Of a stretch of 46,569 nt of DNA, positions 8,709 through 16,501 are shown piece after piece. The position numbers were made by a program, and so were the translations under genes. Source of the stretch: Candidatus Heimdallarchaeota archaeon (GTDB lineage Archaea; Asgardarchaeota; Heimdallarchaeia; Hodarchaeales; Hodarchaeaceae). How positions within the stretch are numbered: the stretch's first letter is position 1; each line of letters starts with the position of its first letter. The notes below the pieces were generated by a model. That model saw only the letters and a list, made by a program, of their open reading frames with translations, did no database searches and was not told the origin of the DNA. The DNA lies in NCBI GenBank assembly GCA_019057635.1, contig DXJL01000101.1, positions 1 through 46,569 of the forward strand. Reading direction: 5' to 3'.

Positions 8709-9191
8709 GTGACAAATTTGGGAAGTAATTCATTAGAAATAACCACTGAAAAGAAAACTTACCATTTCCCTTTAGATAGATATTATTTTACACAGGAACC
8801 AGGCCATATATGGTTGAAAATCGATGGCGAATTATTAAACGTAGGTTTTGACGATTTCGGACAATCTCAAGGTCCTATTCTTCATATTCGAACTCGTCCT
8901 GCAGGTAAAACTTATTCCCAAGGAAAAGCTTTTGGTACCGTTGAAACAAACAAATTTATTGGACAATTACGTTTTCCTGTATCTGGATCCATTGTTGAAA
9001 CCAATTCCGAAGTTTTTGATGATCCTCAATTAATAAATAATGCACCTTATGATCAATGGATAGTAAAAATTAGGCCTACAAACTTAGAATTAGATATGAA
9101 ATCAGAATATATTATTGCAATCGGTGATCGAGATCGACTCGAAAAATATATCGTAGCAGAACTCATAAAATATGAAGATCCGCCAATCTAA
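8709..9191 (+). CDS. Divergent GcvH-like lipoyl-carrier protein
   Basis: A 160-residue lipoyl-domain protein related to glycine cleavage H protein. The lipoylation site aligns as GTVETNKFIGQLRFPVSG, against GSIESVKAVSDLLCPISG in the second GcvH at 22109-22498: the lysine, the glutamate before it and the proline-Ser-Gly after it are kept, while the flanking residues differ. NAPYDQWIVKIRP matches the DPYSAWLVKIKP segment. It is about 30 residues longer than the other copy, at both ends. GTG start with a TATA box suited to leaderless transcription. It stands alone, 2.6 kb before gcvPA. It may serve the same P protein or a different lipoate-dependent system. Confidence 0.75.
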   Translation: MTNLGSNSLEITTEKKTYHFPLDRYYFTQEPGHIWLKIDGELLNVGFDDFGQSQGPILHIRTRPAGKTYSQGKAFGTVETNKFIGQLRFPVSGSIVETNSEVFDDPQLINNAPYDQWIVKIRPTNLELDMKSEYIIAIGDRDRLEKYIVAELIKYEDPPI

Positions 9192-9398
9192 CTATTCATT
9201 TGTGATCACATCACTGATGGAACCGTTACCTAGAAACTATTCGATAAATTGTCTTCTTACAAGGAAATTATTGTAACAGCACTTTTCATCAGTTTAAACT
9301 CTGCGGACTTCTTCATCAGTAACTTTTTTATACCGGGAGAAATTAGGATTATCCAGAAAGACATTTTTGTCGTTTCATCTTTTGAAGGGGACAGTAAA

Positions 9399-9524
9399 AT
9401 GGATATAGTAACAATTCTACTATCACTAATCGGACTCGGGTTAGTAGTGCTACTAGGGGGCTTTCTAATAATTGGGATTCTTGGTTTATTATATTTAATC
9501 ATCACAGGAAAACGATGGGACTAA
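9399..9524 (+). CDS. Small single-span membrane protein (41 residues)
   Basis: Starts MDIVTILLSLIGLGL and is one long hydrophobic segment followed by a short basic end (ITGKRWD), predicting one membrane span. The frame is open 50 codons upstream, but the ATG at 9399 has GAAGGGGACA just before it, so the short form is preferred. No family is recognised. The region between 9192 and 9398 has nothing else I can support. Confidence 0.45.
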   Translation: MDIVTILLSLIGLGLVVLLGGFLIIGILGLLYLIITGKRWD

Positions 9525-9534
9525 TTTTTTCGTT

Positions 9535-10032
9535 TTAGATGATTTTAGAGGAATAAGAAACCTCATTTCCAACTGTTTCACTCAGAATTATTGTCAACTC
9601 GGATACCATTTCATATTTGCCTGTTTCTTTCATTTTTGACGAAATAAATTTATGAATATATTCAGCAAGATGCTCACAAGTCGTCTGTTCAATACCCTTG
9701 AGAATTTTCACATCTTTCTGAGGAAACGAGTACTCCTTTCCTTGTAATAAAATTAACCAGTTTTCTCCATTCCTTATTGGTTGTATTTTTATTCCAGGGG
9801 ATCTTTCGGGTAATAAAATCTTATGATTTAGTTCATTGATTATTTGATTTACCCATGAGTTTACTACCCTGAAGTCAAAAAATTGGTCAATAATTTCCGA
9901 ATGATACTTCATCCGCAACTTTACCGAATAATCGTGACCATGCAATCTATCACACCTTGAATATCCGATTAAAAAGTGACAGGCTGAAAAATGATTTCTT
10001 GGCCTCGAATAATTCTGTTCTAGAATGGGCAT
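9535..10032 (-). CDS. 6-pyruvoyl-tetrahydropterin synthase / QueD family enzyme
   Basis: QueD-type T-fold enzymes make 6-carboxy-tetrahydropterin on the route to preQ0 and, in archaea, archaeosine in tRNA; related enzymes work in pterin synthesis. Visible: FSACHFL (zinc histidine), RCDRLHGHDYSV (catalytic cysteine and the two zinc histidines), FDFRVV, and a late EHLAEYI with the conserved glutamate. At 165 residues it is longer than a typical 120-residue QueD, with an insert around residues 70-105 (IKIQPIRNGENWLIL). The 3' end faces the small membrane protein. The exact reaction cannot be decided from sequence. Confidence 0.8.
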   Translation of the reverse strand: MPILEQNYSRPRNHFSACHFLIGYSRCDRLHGHDYSVKLRMKYHSEIIDQFFDFRVVNSWVNQIINELNHKILLPERSPGIKIQPIRNGENWLILLQGKEYSFPQKDVKILKGIEQTTCEHLAEYIHKFISSKMKETGKYEMVSELTIILSETVGNEVSYSSKII

Positions 10033-10163
10033 TTTCAGGTTCCAACGAGTGATCCTTATATTTGAGAAATTTTTTTGCTATAAATTTAAGCTCTACTAGG
10101 TGGGAAGATGGTGAGAATCAACACTCATAATATGATTGTGACATCGTTCCTTTAATTTCAAAG

Positions 10164-10727
10164 TTGGTACCTTTACTTAAGGGAATCATAGGAGATACAA
10201 CTTTGGCCATTGATAATGTAGCAACCAAACTCATTCTAATAGGTGACGGTAGAGTAGGAAAAACATCACTATGCTCTCATCTTCGAACTAAAACCATTCC
10301 TGGACAATATAACTTGACAGTGGGATTAAATATTGAAGTCCACGAAACATTGATGAAAGGTACATTAGTAAAATTAGTCTTATGGGACTTGGCAGGACAA
10401 CACAGGTTTGGTTGTATAAGAAGTGATTTTTACATGGGAGCCAGAGTTGCATTGATCGTTTTTGATGTTCAGAATAGGGGTTCATTCTTTGATGTCAAGC
10501 ATTGGATTAGAGAATTAAAACGGCATAGTCCAAATACACCTTTTATTCTTGTAGGGAATAAAATGGATCTTCACAAACGTGAAGTTTCAACAGAAGAAGC
10601 TAAACGAGTTGCACAAGAATTTTCCGCCTTTTACTTTGAAACTAGTGCGCTAGAAGGAGAAAATGTCGAAGAATTATTCCAATTGGCTACTCGTCTTGCA
10701 TTACAAGGAACCGCGGTTGCTTATTAA
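10164..10727 (+). CDS. Ras/Rab-like small GTPase
   Basis: Eukaryote-type small GTPase with all five G motifs: G1 GDGRVGKTS (27-35), a G2 threonine near 52, G3 WDLAGQ with the catalytic glutamine (74-79), G4 NKMD (132-135) and G5 ETSAL (159-163). The switch II stretch AGQHRF...FYMGA is close to that of Ras and Rab proteins. It has no C-terminal cysteine for prenylation and ends GTAVAY. About 20 residues precede the G domain; the TTG at 10164 is the first start in frame. Families of such GTPases are a hallmark of Asgard archaea. Monocistronic; no GAP or GEF next to it, although a longin-type protein is encoded at 26736. Confidence 0.93.
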   Translation: MVPLLKGIIGDTTLAIDNVATKLILIGDGRVGKTSLCSHLRTKTIPGQYNLTVGLNIEVHETLMKGTLVKLVLWDLAGQHRFGCIRSDFYMGARVALIVFDVQNRGSFFDVKHWIRELKRHSPNTPFILVGNKMDLHKREVSTEEAKRVAQEFSAFYFETSALEGENVEELFQLATRLALQGTAVAY

Positions 10728-10932
10728 TGCTGAAAGTTTAATTTTTGGAACCATGAGAGAATAAGACTTATCTTCAGCAATGTAGAGTATTTAGGTGTGT
10801 GGTTCATTATCTCGAAAGTTACTTTAATCTAATTATATGCGGTTTTTTTTGTAATATTTCCCAATTCAGACTATTTAGAATGAATTAAAACGAGGATAGA
10901 TCATCTCTCAACATATTTTTGGTGAAAGTTCA

Positions 10933-11568
10933 ATGATTAGGAACCTGAAAGTTCAACGCCTTGCATTATTATTTTTCATAGTTATCATACTAATTGTAAA
11001 CGGTTCAATTTTACAATCAAAAAGCACTCCTCAAGATAATGATTACTATCCATTTCGACTTTACATGGTTGCTAGTCCTGAGGCTGCTTATCAAAATGAT
11101 CACTTTAATATGAGTCTTTCAATAACTAATATTCACTTTGATGAGATTTTGAATGTCTCCTTGCAGTTTGAAGTTCATGAGGATTTGGAATTCATAAAAA
11201 GTTCAGAATTAGACTTGGAAGCGGAAAATGATTCCTCTGAGATGAACTATACCGTTGGTGCACTAGAAGTTGACGAGATATATTTAATCCGCCTAGAATT
11301 CAATGTTACGAGTTCTGATACAAAAACAATAACTGTGGAAGGGATTACTGTGAATTTTCAACTTTTAAATGGTCTTTCGTCATTTGTAATTTCAAATTCT
11401 GTCAATATTCTGCTTAAAGGCGAACAAGTTACATCCCAATCGAATTCTCTTCCTACTTTACCTTCAGACCTGACACCTCCAGATGATAGTCTAATATTCT
11501 TCGCCTATTTCTTACCAATTGTAATGTTCGGAATCAGTGTTTTTATTCTTAGACGTATCCGTCGTTAA
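10933..11568 (+). CDS. Membrane-anchored surface protein, unknown family
   Basis: 211 residues with an N-terminal hydrophobic segment (LALLFFIVIILIVNGSIL) like a signal or anchor, an acidic beta-rich middle of about 150 residues resembling CARDB/NEW3-type beta-sandwich folds, a Ser/Thr/Pro-rich stretch, and a C-terminal span (FFAYFLPIVMFGISVFIL) ending in RRIRR, which places the C-terminus in the cytoplasm. Several NxT/S sequons lie in the middle. GGTGAAAG precedes the ATG. The same architecture is seen in the protein at 29575-30381. Function unknown. Confidence 0.6.
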   Translation: MIRNLKVQRLALLFFIVIILIVNGSILQSKSTPQDNDYYPFRLYMVASPEAAYQNDHFNMSLSITNIHFDEILNVSLQFEVHEDLEFIKSSELDLEAENDSSEMNYTVGALEVDEIYLIRLEFNVTSSDTKTITVEGITVNFQLLNGLSSFVISNSVNILLKGEQVTSQSNSLPTLPSDLTPPDDSLIFFAYFLPIVMFGISVFILRRIRR

Positions 11569-11815
11569 ATTAACGAATATTAACCTTGGAATAACCAGTT
11601 TCATTAACAGTAGATGTAGGTGAAATTTGTGATTTTATTCTTAAGAAAAGTTGTCTAATTTAGTGATTTCATAAATCATTCAAGATTTTCTAGTCAAAAA
11701 AAGTAGAATCTATCCTACTTTGTCTCTTTACGAATATTTACCTAGGATGAGAAAAAAATTTGATTTAATCATTTTTGCCAAATAATTTAAATTTGGCTGA
11801 GGAGCTAATCTGAAA

Positions 11816-13270
11816 ATGAAAAGATCCTCAATTCAGGAGGTAATACCTGCTTTGCATTCGATTCAGCACTTATCTCACCCATTTCTGCCTCAAACCGAAT
11901 CTCAAATTAAGACTATGTTAAAAACTATGAATGTTTCATCGATTGAAGACCTTTACTCAATAATACCCAAGGAATTACGCTTTGAAGGAAAATTAAACCT
12001 CCCAAAAACCCACTCAGAACAAGAAACTTTGCGAAAGATTCAATCTGTTTTGCAGAAAAACGTAACTACAGACGATTTAATCTCATTTCTAGGTGCGGGA
12101 ATATATCCACACTTCATTCCTTCAGTAGTTCCCTCAATCGTGAATAGATCAGAATTTATTACTTCATATACACCTTATGCACCAGAAGTCTCACAAGGTA
12201 TGCTCCAGGGATTATGGGAATATCAATCAATGATAGCAGAATTAACCCAGCTAGACCTCGTAAATTCATCAATGTACGACTTCGCCACCACTTTAGGTGA
12301 AGCTGCTTTAATGTCTACTCGTGCAACGAAAAAAAATACGTTCCTTGTTCCAGAATACATTCAACCAGAGAGATTGAATACTCTTATAACCTATACTACC
12401 GGCCCTAAATTGAAAATAGTAACGTATCCCTGTGATAAGCTAACTGGTCAAGCTGATTTAGAAAAGTTAACCAGTATTATCGAATTGAAACGAAATCAGA
12501 TAAGTGGAGTTTACATTGAAAATCCTAACTTCTGGGGGGTGATTGAGGAGGAAATAGTCCAGATTGGAGAATTAACCCATGATCAGAACTCATTATTCAT
12601 TATAGGTTTTGATCCAATTTCCTTAGGATTACTGAGATCGCCAGGAGAATTGGGAGCTGATATCGCAATCGGAGACGGACAACCGTTAGGCCTTCCAATG
12701 AATTTCGGGGGCCCATTATTAGGTTTATTTGCCGTTAAAAATGATAAAAAATTAGTAAGAGCAATGCCAGGTAGAATAATTGGATTAACCACAGAAATAA
12801 ATTCTTCCAATAGGGCTTTTACAATGACACTACAAACTCGTGAGCAGCATATTCGACGAGAAAGAGCCACATCCAATATATGCACAAATAACGCCTTATG
12901 CGCCCTTGCATCAACTGTGTATTTGAGTTTAATAGGCCCCCATGGATTAAAATCATTGGCTGAAACTTCTCTAGCAAAAGCTCACCATTTGGCAGAGCGA
13001 CTTTCAATGTTTGATGAAATCAGCTCCCCCCACTTTACTGGTCCCTTTTTTAAAGAATTTGTCTTTACATTGAATTCTCCCTCACTAATGGACTCATTCA
13101 CTAAATTTATGAGAACGAGAAACATAATTCCCGGCCTTTCCTTAATTAAGGACTTTCCATCTTTGGGATCGAGTTATTTAGCAAGTGTTACAGAAATGAC
13201 AACGAGCTCAGATATGGAGCTATTTCTTGACACAGTTCTTGAATTTTTTAGGACACATGGAGGGAAATAA
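11816..13270 (+). CDS. gcvPA: Glycine dehydrogenase (decarboxylating) subunit 1
   Basis: The alpha half of the split P protein, which decarboxylates glycine and passes the aminomethyl group to lipoyl-GcvH. 484 residues, slightly longer than the usual ~450. Typical segments are SFLGAGIYPHFIPSVV (family: FLGxGxYxHxxPxxV), YTPYAPEVSQGMLQGLWEYQ and SNICTNNALCALASTVYL. The subunit lacks the PLP lysine, which is in GcvPB as expected. GGAG lies 11 bases before the ATG. Its stop is 1 base before the gcvPB start, so the two are translated together. Confidence 0.95.
   Translation: MKRSSIQEVIPALHSIQHLSHPFLPQTESQIKTMLKTMNVSSIEDLYSIIPKELRFEGKLNLPKTHSEQETLRKIQSVLQKNVTTDDLISFLGAGIYPHFIPSVVPSIVNRSEFITSYTPYAPEVSQGMLQGLWEYQSMIAELTQLDLVNSSMYDFATTLGEAALMSTRATKKNTFLVPEYIQPERLNTLITYTTGPKLKIVTYPCDKLTGQADLEKLTSIIELKRNQISGVYIENPNFWGVIEEEIVQIGELTHDQNSLFIIGFDPISLGLLRSPGELGADIAIGDGQPLGLPMNFGGPLLGLFAVKNDKKLVRAMPGRIIGLTTEINSSNRAFTMTLQTREQHIRRERATSNICTNNALCALASTVYLSLIGPHGLKSLAETSLAKAHHLAERLSMFDEISSPHFTGPFFKEFVFTLNSPSLMDSFTKFMRTRNIIPGLSLIKDFPSLGSSYLASVTEMTTSSDMELFLDTVLEFFRTHGGK
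13259..13264 (+). promoter_or_regulatory. Ribosome binding site deciding the gcvPB start
   Basis: GGAGGG inside the end of gcvPA, 7 bases before the GTG at 13272. It favours that GTG over the in-frame ATG at 13257, which has no such spacing. Confidence 0.6.
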
Positions 13271-13271
13271 A

Positions 13272-14798
13272 GTGTTTAAACAAAGTAAATGGCCAAAAAC
13301 ACTGATTTTCGAGAAATCAACTCCTGGACGAATTGGATATCAGGTTCCAGAATTATCATCTGAAGAAGAAAAAGTGCTAGAGAAGGCAAAACGTACGATT
13401 TCAAGTGATTTATTAAGGGAGAATTCCCCTAATCTTCCTGAAGTCAGTGAACTTGAGGTAGTACGACATTTTACTCGCTTATCTCAAATGACCTATGGAG
13501 TAGACTCTGGTTTTTATCCTCTAGGAAGCTGTACCATGAAATACAATCCGAAAATTTGTGATACTGCAGCTTCCATGATTGACGCTCAAAATATTCATCC
13601 CTACCAACCAGAGGATACAATTCAAGGTTCATTACAAATAATGTATGAATTAGCAAAATGGCTAGCGGAGCTTTCAGGAATGGCGGGCGTAACCTTACAA
13701 CCTGCCGCTGGTGCTCATGGAGAATATACGGGTATTATGATTCTTAGGAAATACCATGAATCTCAAAATAACCTAGCAATTAAAAATGAAATAATCGTAC
13801 CTGATAGTGCTCATGGAACAAATCCTGCAACTGTTTCAATGTGCGGGTTCAAAACCATAGTAATACCATCTAACAATGATGGCTGCGTTGATATTGATGC
13901 TCTTAGATCTTCTGTCACAAATAAGACAGCAGGTATGATGTTAACTAATCCAAACACTCTAGGAATTTTTGAACCAAATATTAAGGAAATAACTGACATC
14001 ATCCATGATGTGGATGGATTAATGTATTATGATGGTGCTAATTTCAACGCTATCATGGGTAAAGTTCGACCAGGTGATATGGGATTTGATATTGTACATT
14101 TTAATATTCATAAGACTTTCGCCACACCTCATGGAGGTGGAGGCCCTGGTGCTGGTCCAGTAGGAGTAGTATCACATCTAATACCATTCTTACCTGTACC
14201 ATCGGTTGCTTACAATTCTACAAGTGATTTTTATTATTTGAATTATAACCATAAACAAACAATTGGCAAAGTTAGAAGCTATTTTGGAAATTTCTCAATC
14301 CTGCTGCGAGCTTACACCTATATTCTCAGGTTAGGTCAAACTGGTTTAACTCGAGTTTCTGAAATGGCTAATCTTAATGCAAACTATATGAAAGCTCAAT
14401 GTGCCCGAATTGACGGATTTTCTGTGCCTTATGGTGAGAATTCTTCGTGTATGCACGAATTCGTCCTTTCAGCAAAAAAATTGTACAAAGAAACAGAGAT
14501 TTCGGCCCTAGACATCTCAAAATATCTTCTTGATAATGGTCTTCACCCACCTACAGTGTATTTTCCATTAATTGTTCCTGAGGCACTTATGATAGAACCA
14601 ACGGAGACTGAACCTAAAGAAATCATTGATGACTTTATACAGGTAATTAGAAACATTTCTAAACTGGCATATTCAGGAAAAAAAGAAGACATACAAAATG
14701 CCCCAATAAATACATCTGTTGGAAGAATTGATGATGTTAAGGCTGCAAGAGATCCAATCATAAGCTATCGAATGTTGAAAAAGCAGAAAAAAAATTAA
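13272..14798 (+). CDS. gcvPB: Glycine dehydrogenase (decarboxylating) subunit 2
   Basis: The PLP-carrying half of the P protein. The PLP lysine is in FNIHKTFATPHGGGGPGAG, and the PGRIGYQVPEL N-terminal segment and DSGFYPLGSCTMKYNP are typical. About 508 residues, normal for the family. I chose the GTG at 13272 because GGAGGG is correctly spaced and because the family starts with a VFxQxxW pattern, seen here as VFKQSKW. Forms an operon with gcvPA. The GcvH and GcvT partners are encoded elsewhere in the window. Confidence 0.95.
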   Translation: MFKQSKWPKTLIFEKSTPGRIGYQVPELSSEEEKVLEKAKRTISSDLLRENSPNLPEVSELEVVRHFTRLSQMTYGVDSGFYPLGSCTMKYNPKICDTAASMIDAQNIHPYQPEDTIQGSLQIMYELAKWLAELSGMAGVTLQPAAGAHGEYTGIMILRKYHESQNNLAIKNEIIVPDSAHGTNPATVSMCGFKTIVIPSNNDGCVDIDALRSSVTNKTAGMMLTNPNTLGIFEPNIKEITDIIHDVDGLMYYDGANFNAIMGKVRPGDMGFDIVHFNIHKTFATPHGGGGPGAGPVGVVSHLIPFLPVPSVAYNSTSDFYYLNYNHKQTIGKVRSYFGNFSILLRAYTYILRLGQTGLTRVSEMANLNANYMKAQCARIDGFSVPYGENSSCMHEFVLSAKKLYKETEISALDISKYLLDNGLHPPTVYFPLIVPEALMIEPTETEPKEIIDDFIQVIRNISKLAYSGKKEDIQNAPINTSVGRIDDVKAARDPIISYRMLKKQKKN

Positions 14799-14836
14799 AC
14801 CTACCCCAGATTTGTCTTATCTTCTGAAAATATTTA

Positions 14837-15484
14837 TCAATCTTGGTTTTCTCTAGTTGATTTATGTTCAAGGATTTCTTTGAAAGTTTCTACTAATTGG
14901 AGACGATTCAATGCTAACGTGACGTCTCCACGAGTTCTTTCTGTAAGATTCCGTACAAAATCAGTTTTTTTGCGAAGATTATATGTTAAACTATCTGGAA
15001 AATCAATTGTGAGTAATAAGGTGTATAAATCATCCATCAAATCTAAAGCATTCACCGCAATCTCAATATTATCCTCCTTCCTCAAAGTATCGAGAATAAC
15101 TCTACGTAATTCTCCTACAAAATCTGGAATTCCATGAATATAACCTAAATAAGGAATCTGTAGATCAGTAAAGGTAGGAAAAGGGGTATGGGTCAAAAAA
15201 GATTGAAGGAAAACAGCTTCGGCGTATTCTTGATTACATGATAAAATCATGCCAAAGCGAACCTGTTCCATCTGATTAGACAGTTCATTAATCTCAATAA
15301 TCAACGCTTTGTTTTCCATTATTAATTTGTCAGCTTCTTGGAATTCAGCACGGTGTAAATGCTTTATTGCAATTGATGATTTCTGAATTGCCTTTCGAGA
15401 GAGTATCAAAATTTTTTCACGAACAGAATTAGCTTTGGTTAACTCCTCACTAATTTCTTCAAATATTGTTTGTAATTCTTCCAT
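14837..15484 (-). CDS. Translin family RNA-binding protein / ribonuclease
   Basis: All-helical protein of the translin/TRAX family. Archaeal members form octamers that bind and, where acidic catalytic residues are kept, cut single-stranded RNA. Characteristic segments: EYAEAVFLQSFL, LGYIHGIPDFVGELRR and SLTYNLRKKTDFVRNLTE followed by RTRGDVTLALN. 215 residues, normal length. It is followed upstream on the same strand by an intron-bearing tRNA-Leu gene, and fungal translin/TRAX is known to act on pre-tRNA fragments; a link here is inference. Whether it is an active nuclease is not decided. Confidence 0.85.
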   Translation of the reverse strand: MEELQTIFEEISEELTKANSVREKILILSRKAIQKSSIAIKHLHRAEFQEADKLIMENKALIIEINELSNQMEQVRFGMILSCNQEYAEAVFLQSFLTHTPFPTFTDLQIPYLGYIHGIPDFVGELRRVILDTLRKEDNIEIAVNALDLMDDLYTLLLTIDFPDSLTYNLRKKTDFVRNLTERTRGDVTLALNRLQLVETFKEILEHKSTRENQD

Positions 15485-15513
15485 AATAAATCACTGGAAT
15501 TAAATGTTAAAAA

Positions 15514-15648
15514 TGCGGGGGGTGAGATTTGAACTCACGAACGCCTATGCGACTGGATCCTAAGTCCAGCTCCTTTAGTCGGCTTTCAATGATAGCACAT
15601 CATCGAAATTTCAATTTGATGCCTTTGACCTGGCTGGGAAACCCCCGC
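15514..15648 (-). tRNA. tRNA-Leu(UAG) with an insert in the D-arm
   Basis: Acceptor stem GCGGGGG pairs with CCCCCGC at the ends, discriminator A, T-arm GTGAGTTCAAATCTCAC, a long class II variable arm, and anticodon arm CTGGA-CTTAGGA-TCCAG giving anticodon TAG. The 135-base gene is 50 bases longer than a normal tRNA-Leu. Removing 15572-15621 restores a D-stem TCC/GGA and an 85-base class II tRNA. The insert ends are ambiguous because AAAGG occurs at both junctions. Confidence 0.85.
15572..15621 (-). other. Putative tRNA-Leu intron in the D-arm (about 50 bases)
   Basis: On the minus strand it starts CATCAAATTGAAATTTCGAT and ends GCCGACTAAAGG. It can fold into two small hairpins (CATC-AAAT/ATTT-C-GATG, and ATGAT/ATCAT around GTGCT). 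The flanks also offer GGTC/GACT and GGC/GCC pairings separated by AAA, a bulge-helix-like arrangement, but I cannot build a standard bulge-helix-bulge at the sites needed for an 85-base product. Placement is uncertain by up to five bases. Confidence 0.5.
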
Positions 15649-15655
15649 ATCTATA

Positions 15656-15970
15656 TTAAAATTCTAATTTGATACCAACTGCCTGTCGAATTAATTCCGC
15701 TACGGGATCCTTTGTTCCTTTTACCTGTGATGGAATTTCCAGAATAACTGGATATAAGTTCTTTGCCATATAATTACTAATAGGCTGATGATATTTCTCT
15801 GCGACATCTGAAGTGATCAGAATAATACTTACGTCTTCCCGCTGCCATAAATTAGTGAGAATTGACAATGTATCAATTTTTGCCTCATCTTCAATAGGAT
15901 AAATTTCTCCTACTCCTGCGAGTTTTAGCCAAGAACAGGTCTCTGGATTACCAACAGCTGCAAGATTCAT
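15656..15970 (-). CDS. atpF: A/V-type ATP synthase subunit F
   Basis: Central-stalk subunit F of the archaeal A-type ATPase, which binds subunit D and couples rotation. 104 residues, normal length. Pattern: VGNPETCSWLKLAGVGEIYP at the start, a SIILITSDVAEKY strand and a VILEIPS segment near the C-terminus. It follows the subunit H gene by 13 bp and precedes the tRNA-Leu by 7 bp, so it is probably part of one transcript with them. Core subunits A, B, D, I and K are not in the window. Confidence 0.9.
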   Translation of the reverse strand: MNLAAVGNPETCSWLKLAGVGEIYPIEDEAKIDTLSILTNLWQREDVSIILITSDVAEKYHQPISNYMAKNLYPVILEIPSQVKGTKDPVAELIRQAVGIKLEF

Positions 15971-15983
15971 TGATTTTCACTTC

Positions 15984-16298
15984 TTAGCTCTCAAGAACCA
16001 TTTTTAGGACCGTTTCAACAGCTTCCTGTCTGTTTTTTACTGCATTTTCTTTTAGATCTTCTTCTTTCTCTTGAAATTTAGACGTAAGTTGTTCTTTTTG
16101 GTCAGTAATTTGATTCTGAATTTCAGATTGTATATTCGCATCATCCATTTGTTTTGTTGTAGTTGAGTCTTGTAATAATCGTTTTGCTGTCTCTTTAGCA
16201 CGGGTTAGAACAGCCTTTGATTCAACGGTTGCTTCTTGTTCAATTTTTTCAGCTTTCTTTTCCGCGTCACGAATGAGATGTAAAAGTTCACCAGCCAT
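15984..16298 (-). CDS. A/V-type ATP synthase peripheral-stalk subunit H (G-like coiled coil)
   Basis: 104-residue, highly charged coiled coil (AGELLHLIRDAEKKAEKIEQ at the start, Lys/Glu-rich heptads to the end), matching subunit H/G, which pairs with subunit E in the peripheral stalk. Its position directly before subunit F supports the call. Low-complexity coiled coils are weakly diagnostic on their own. It lies 31 bp after tRNA-Val(UAC) on the same strand. Confidence 0.75.
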   Translation of the reverse strand: MAGELLHLIRDAEKKAEKIEQEATVESKAVLTRAKETAKRLLQDSTTTKQMDDANIQSEIQNQITDQKEQLTSKFQEKEEDLKENAVKNRQEAVETVLKMVLES

Positions 16299-16329
16299 CT
16301 ATATTACCTCATATTTTATATTGAGAGAA

Positions 16330-16404
16330 TGGGCCGGAGCAGATTTGAACTGCCGACTTCCACCTTGTAAGGGTGGCGTCATAACCGGGCTAGACCACCG
16401 GCCC
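16330..16404 (-). tRNA. tRNA-Val(UAC)
   Basis: 75 bases. Acceptor GGGCCGG pairs with CCGGCCC, discriminator A, anticodon arm CCACC-CTTACAA-GGTGG giving TAC, T-arm GGCAGTTCAAATCTGCT. No intron and no encoded CCA. Confidence 0.95.
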
Positions 16405-16501
16405 AGACGAAAAGCTACTCAGATGTAAGGTAATTTTAAATTTATTTAATATTTTTGAGAAGTCTTTTTAATTCAAAATTCTCTCATATTTTTGAGGTAT
16501 C

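Noticed and set aside
9249..9398. A 50-codon upstream extension of the small membrane protein
   Set aside because: The ribosome-binding-like AAGGGGACA lies directly before the internal ATG at 9399, and the extension reads as non-coding AT-rich text.
13227..13271. Earlier starts of gcvPB overlapping gcvPA
   Set aside because: The GTG at 13272 has a well-spaced GGAGGG and gives the usual family N-terminus.
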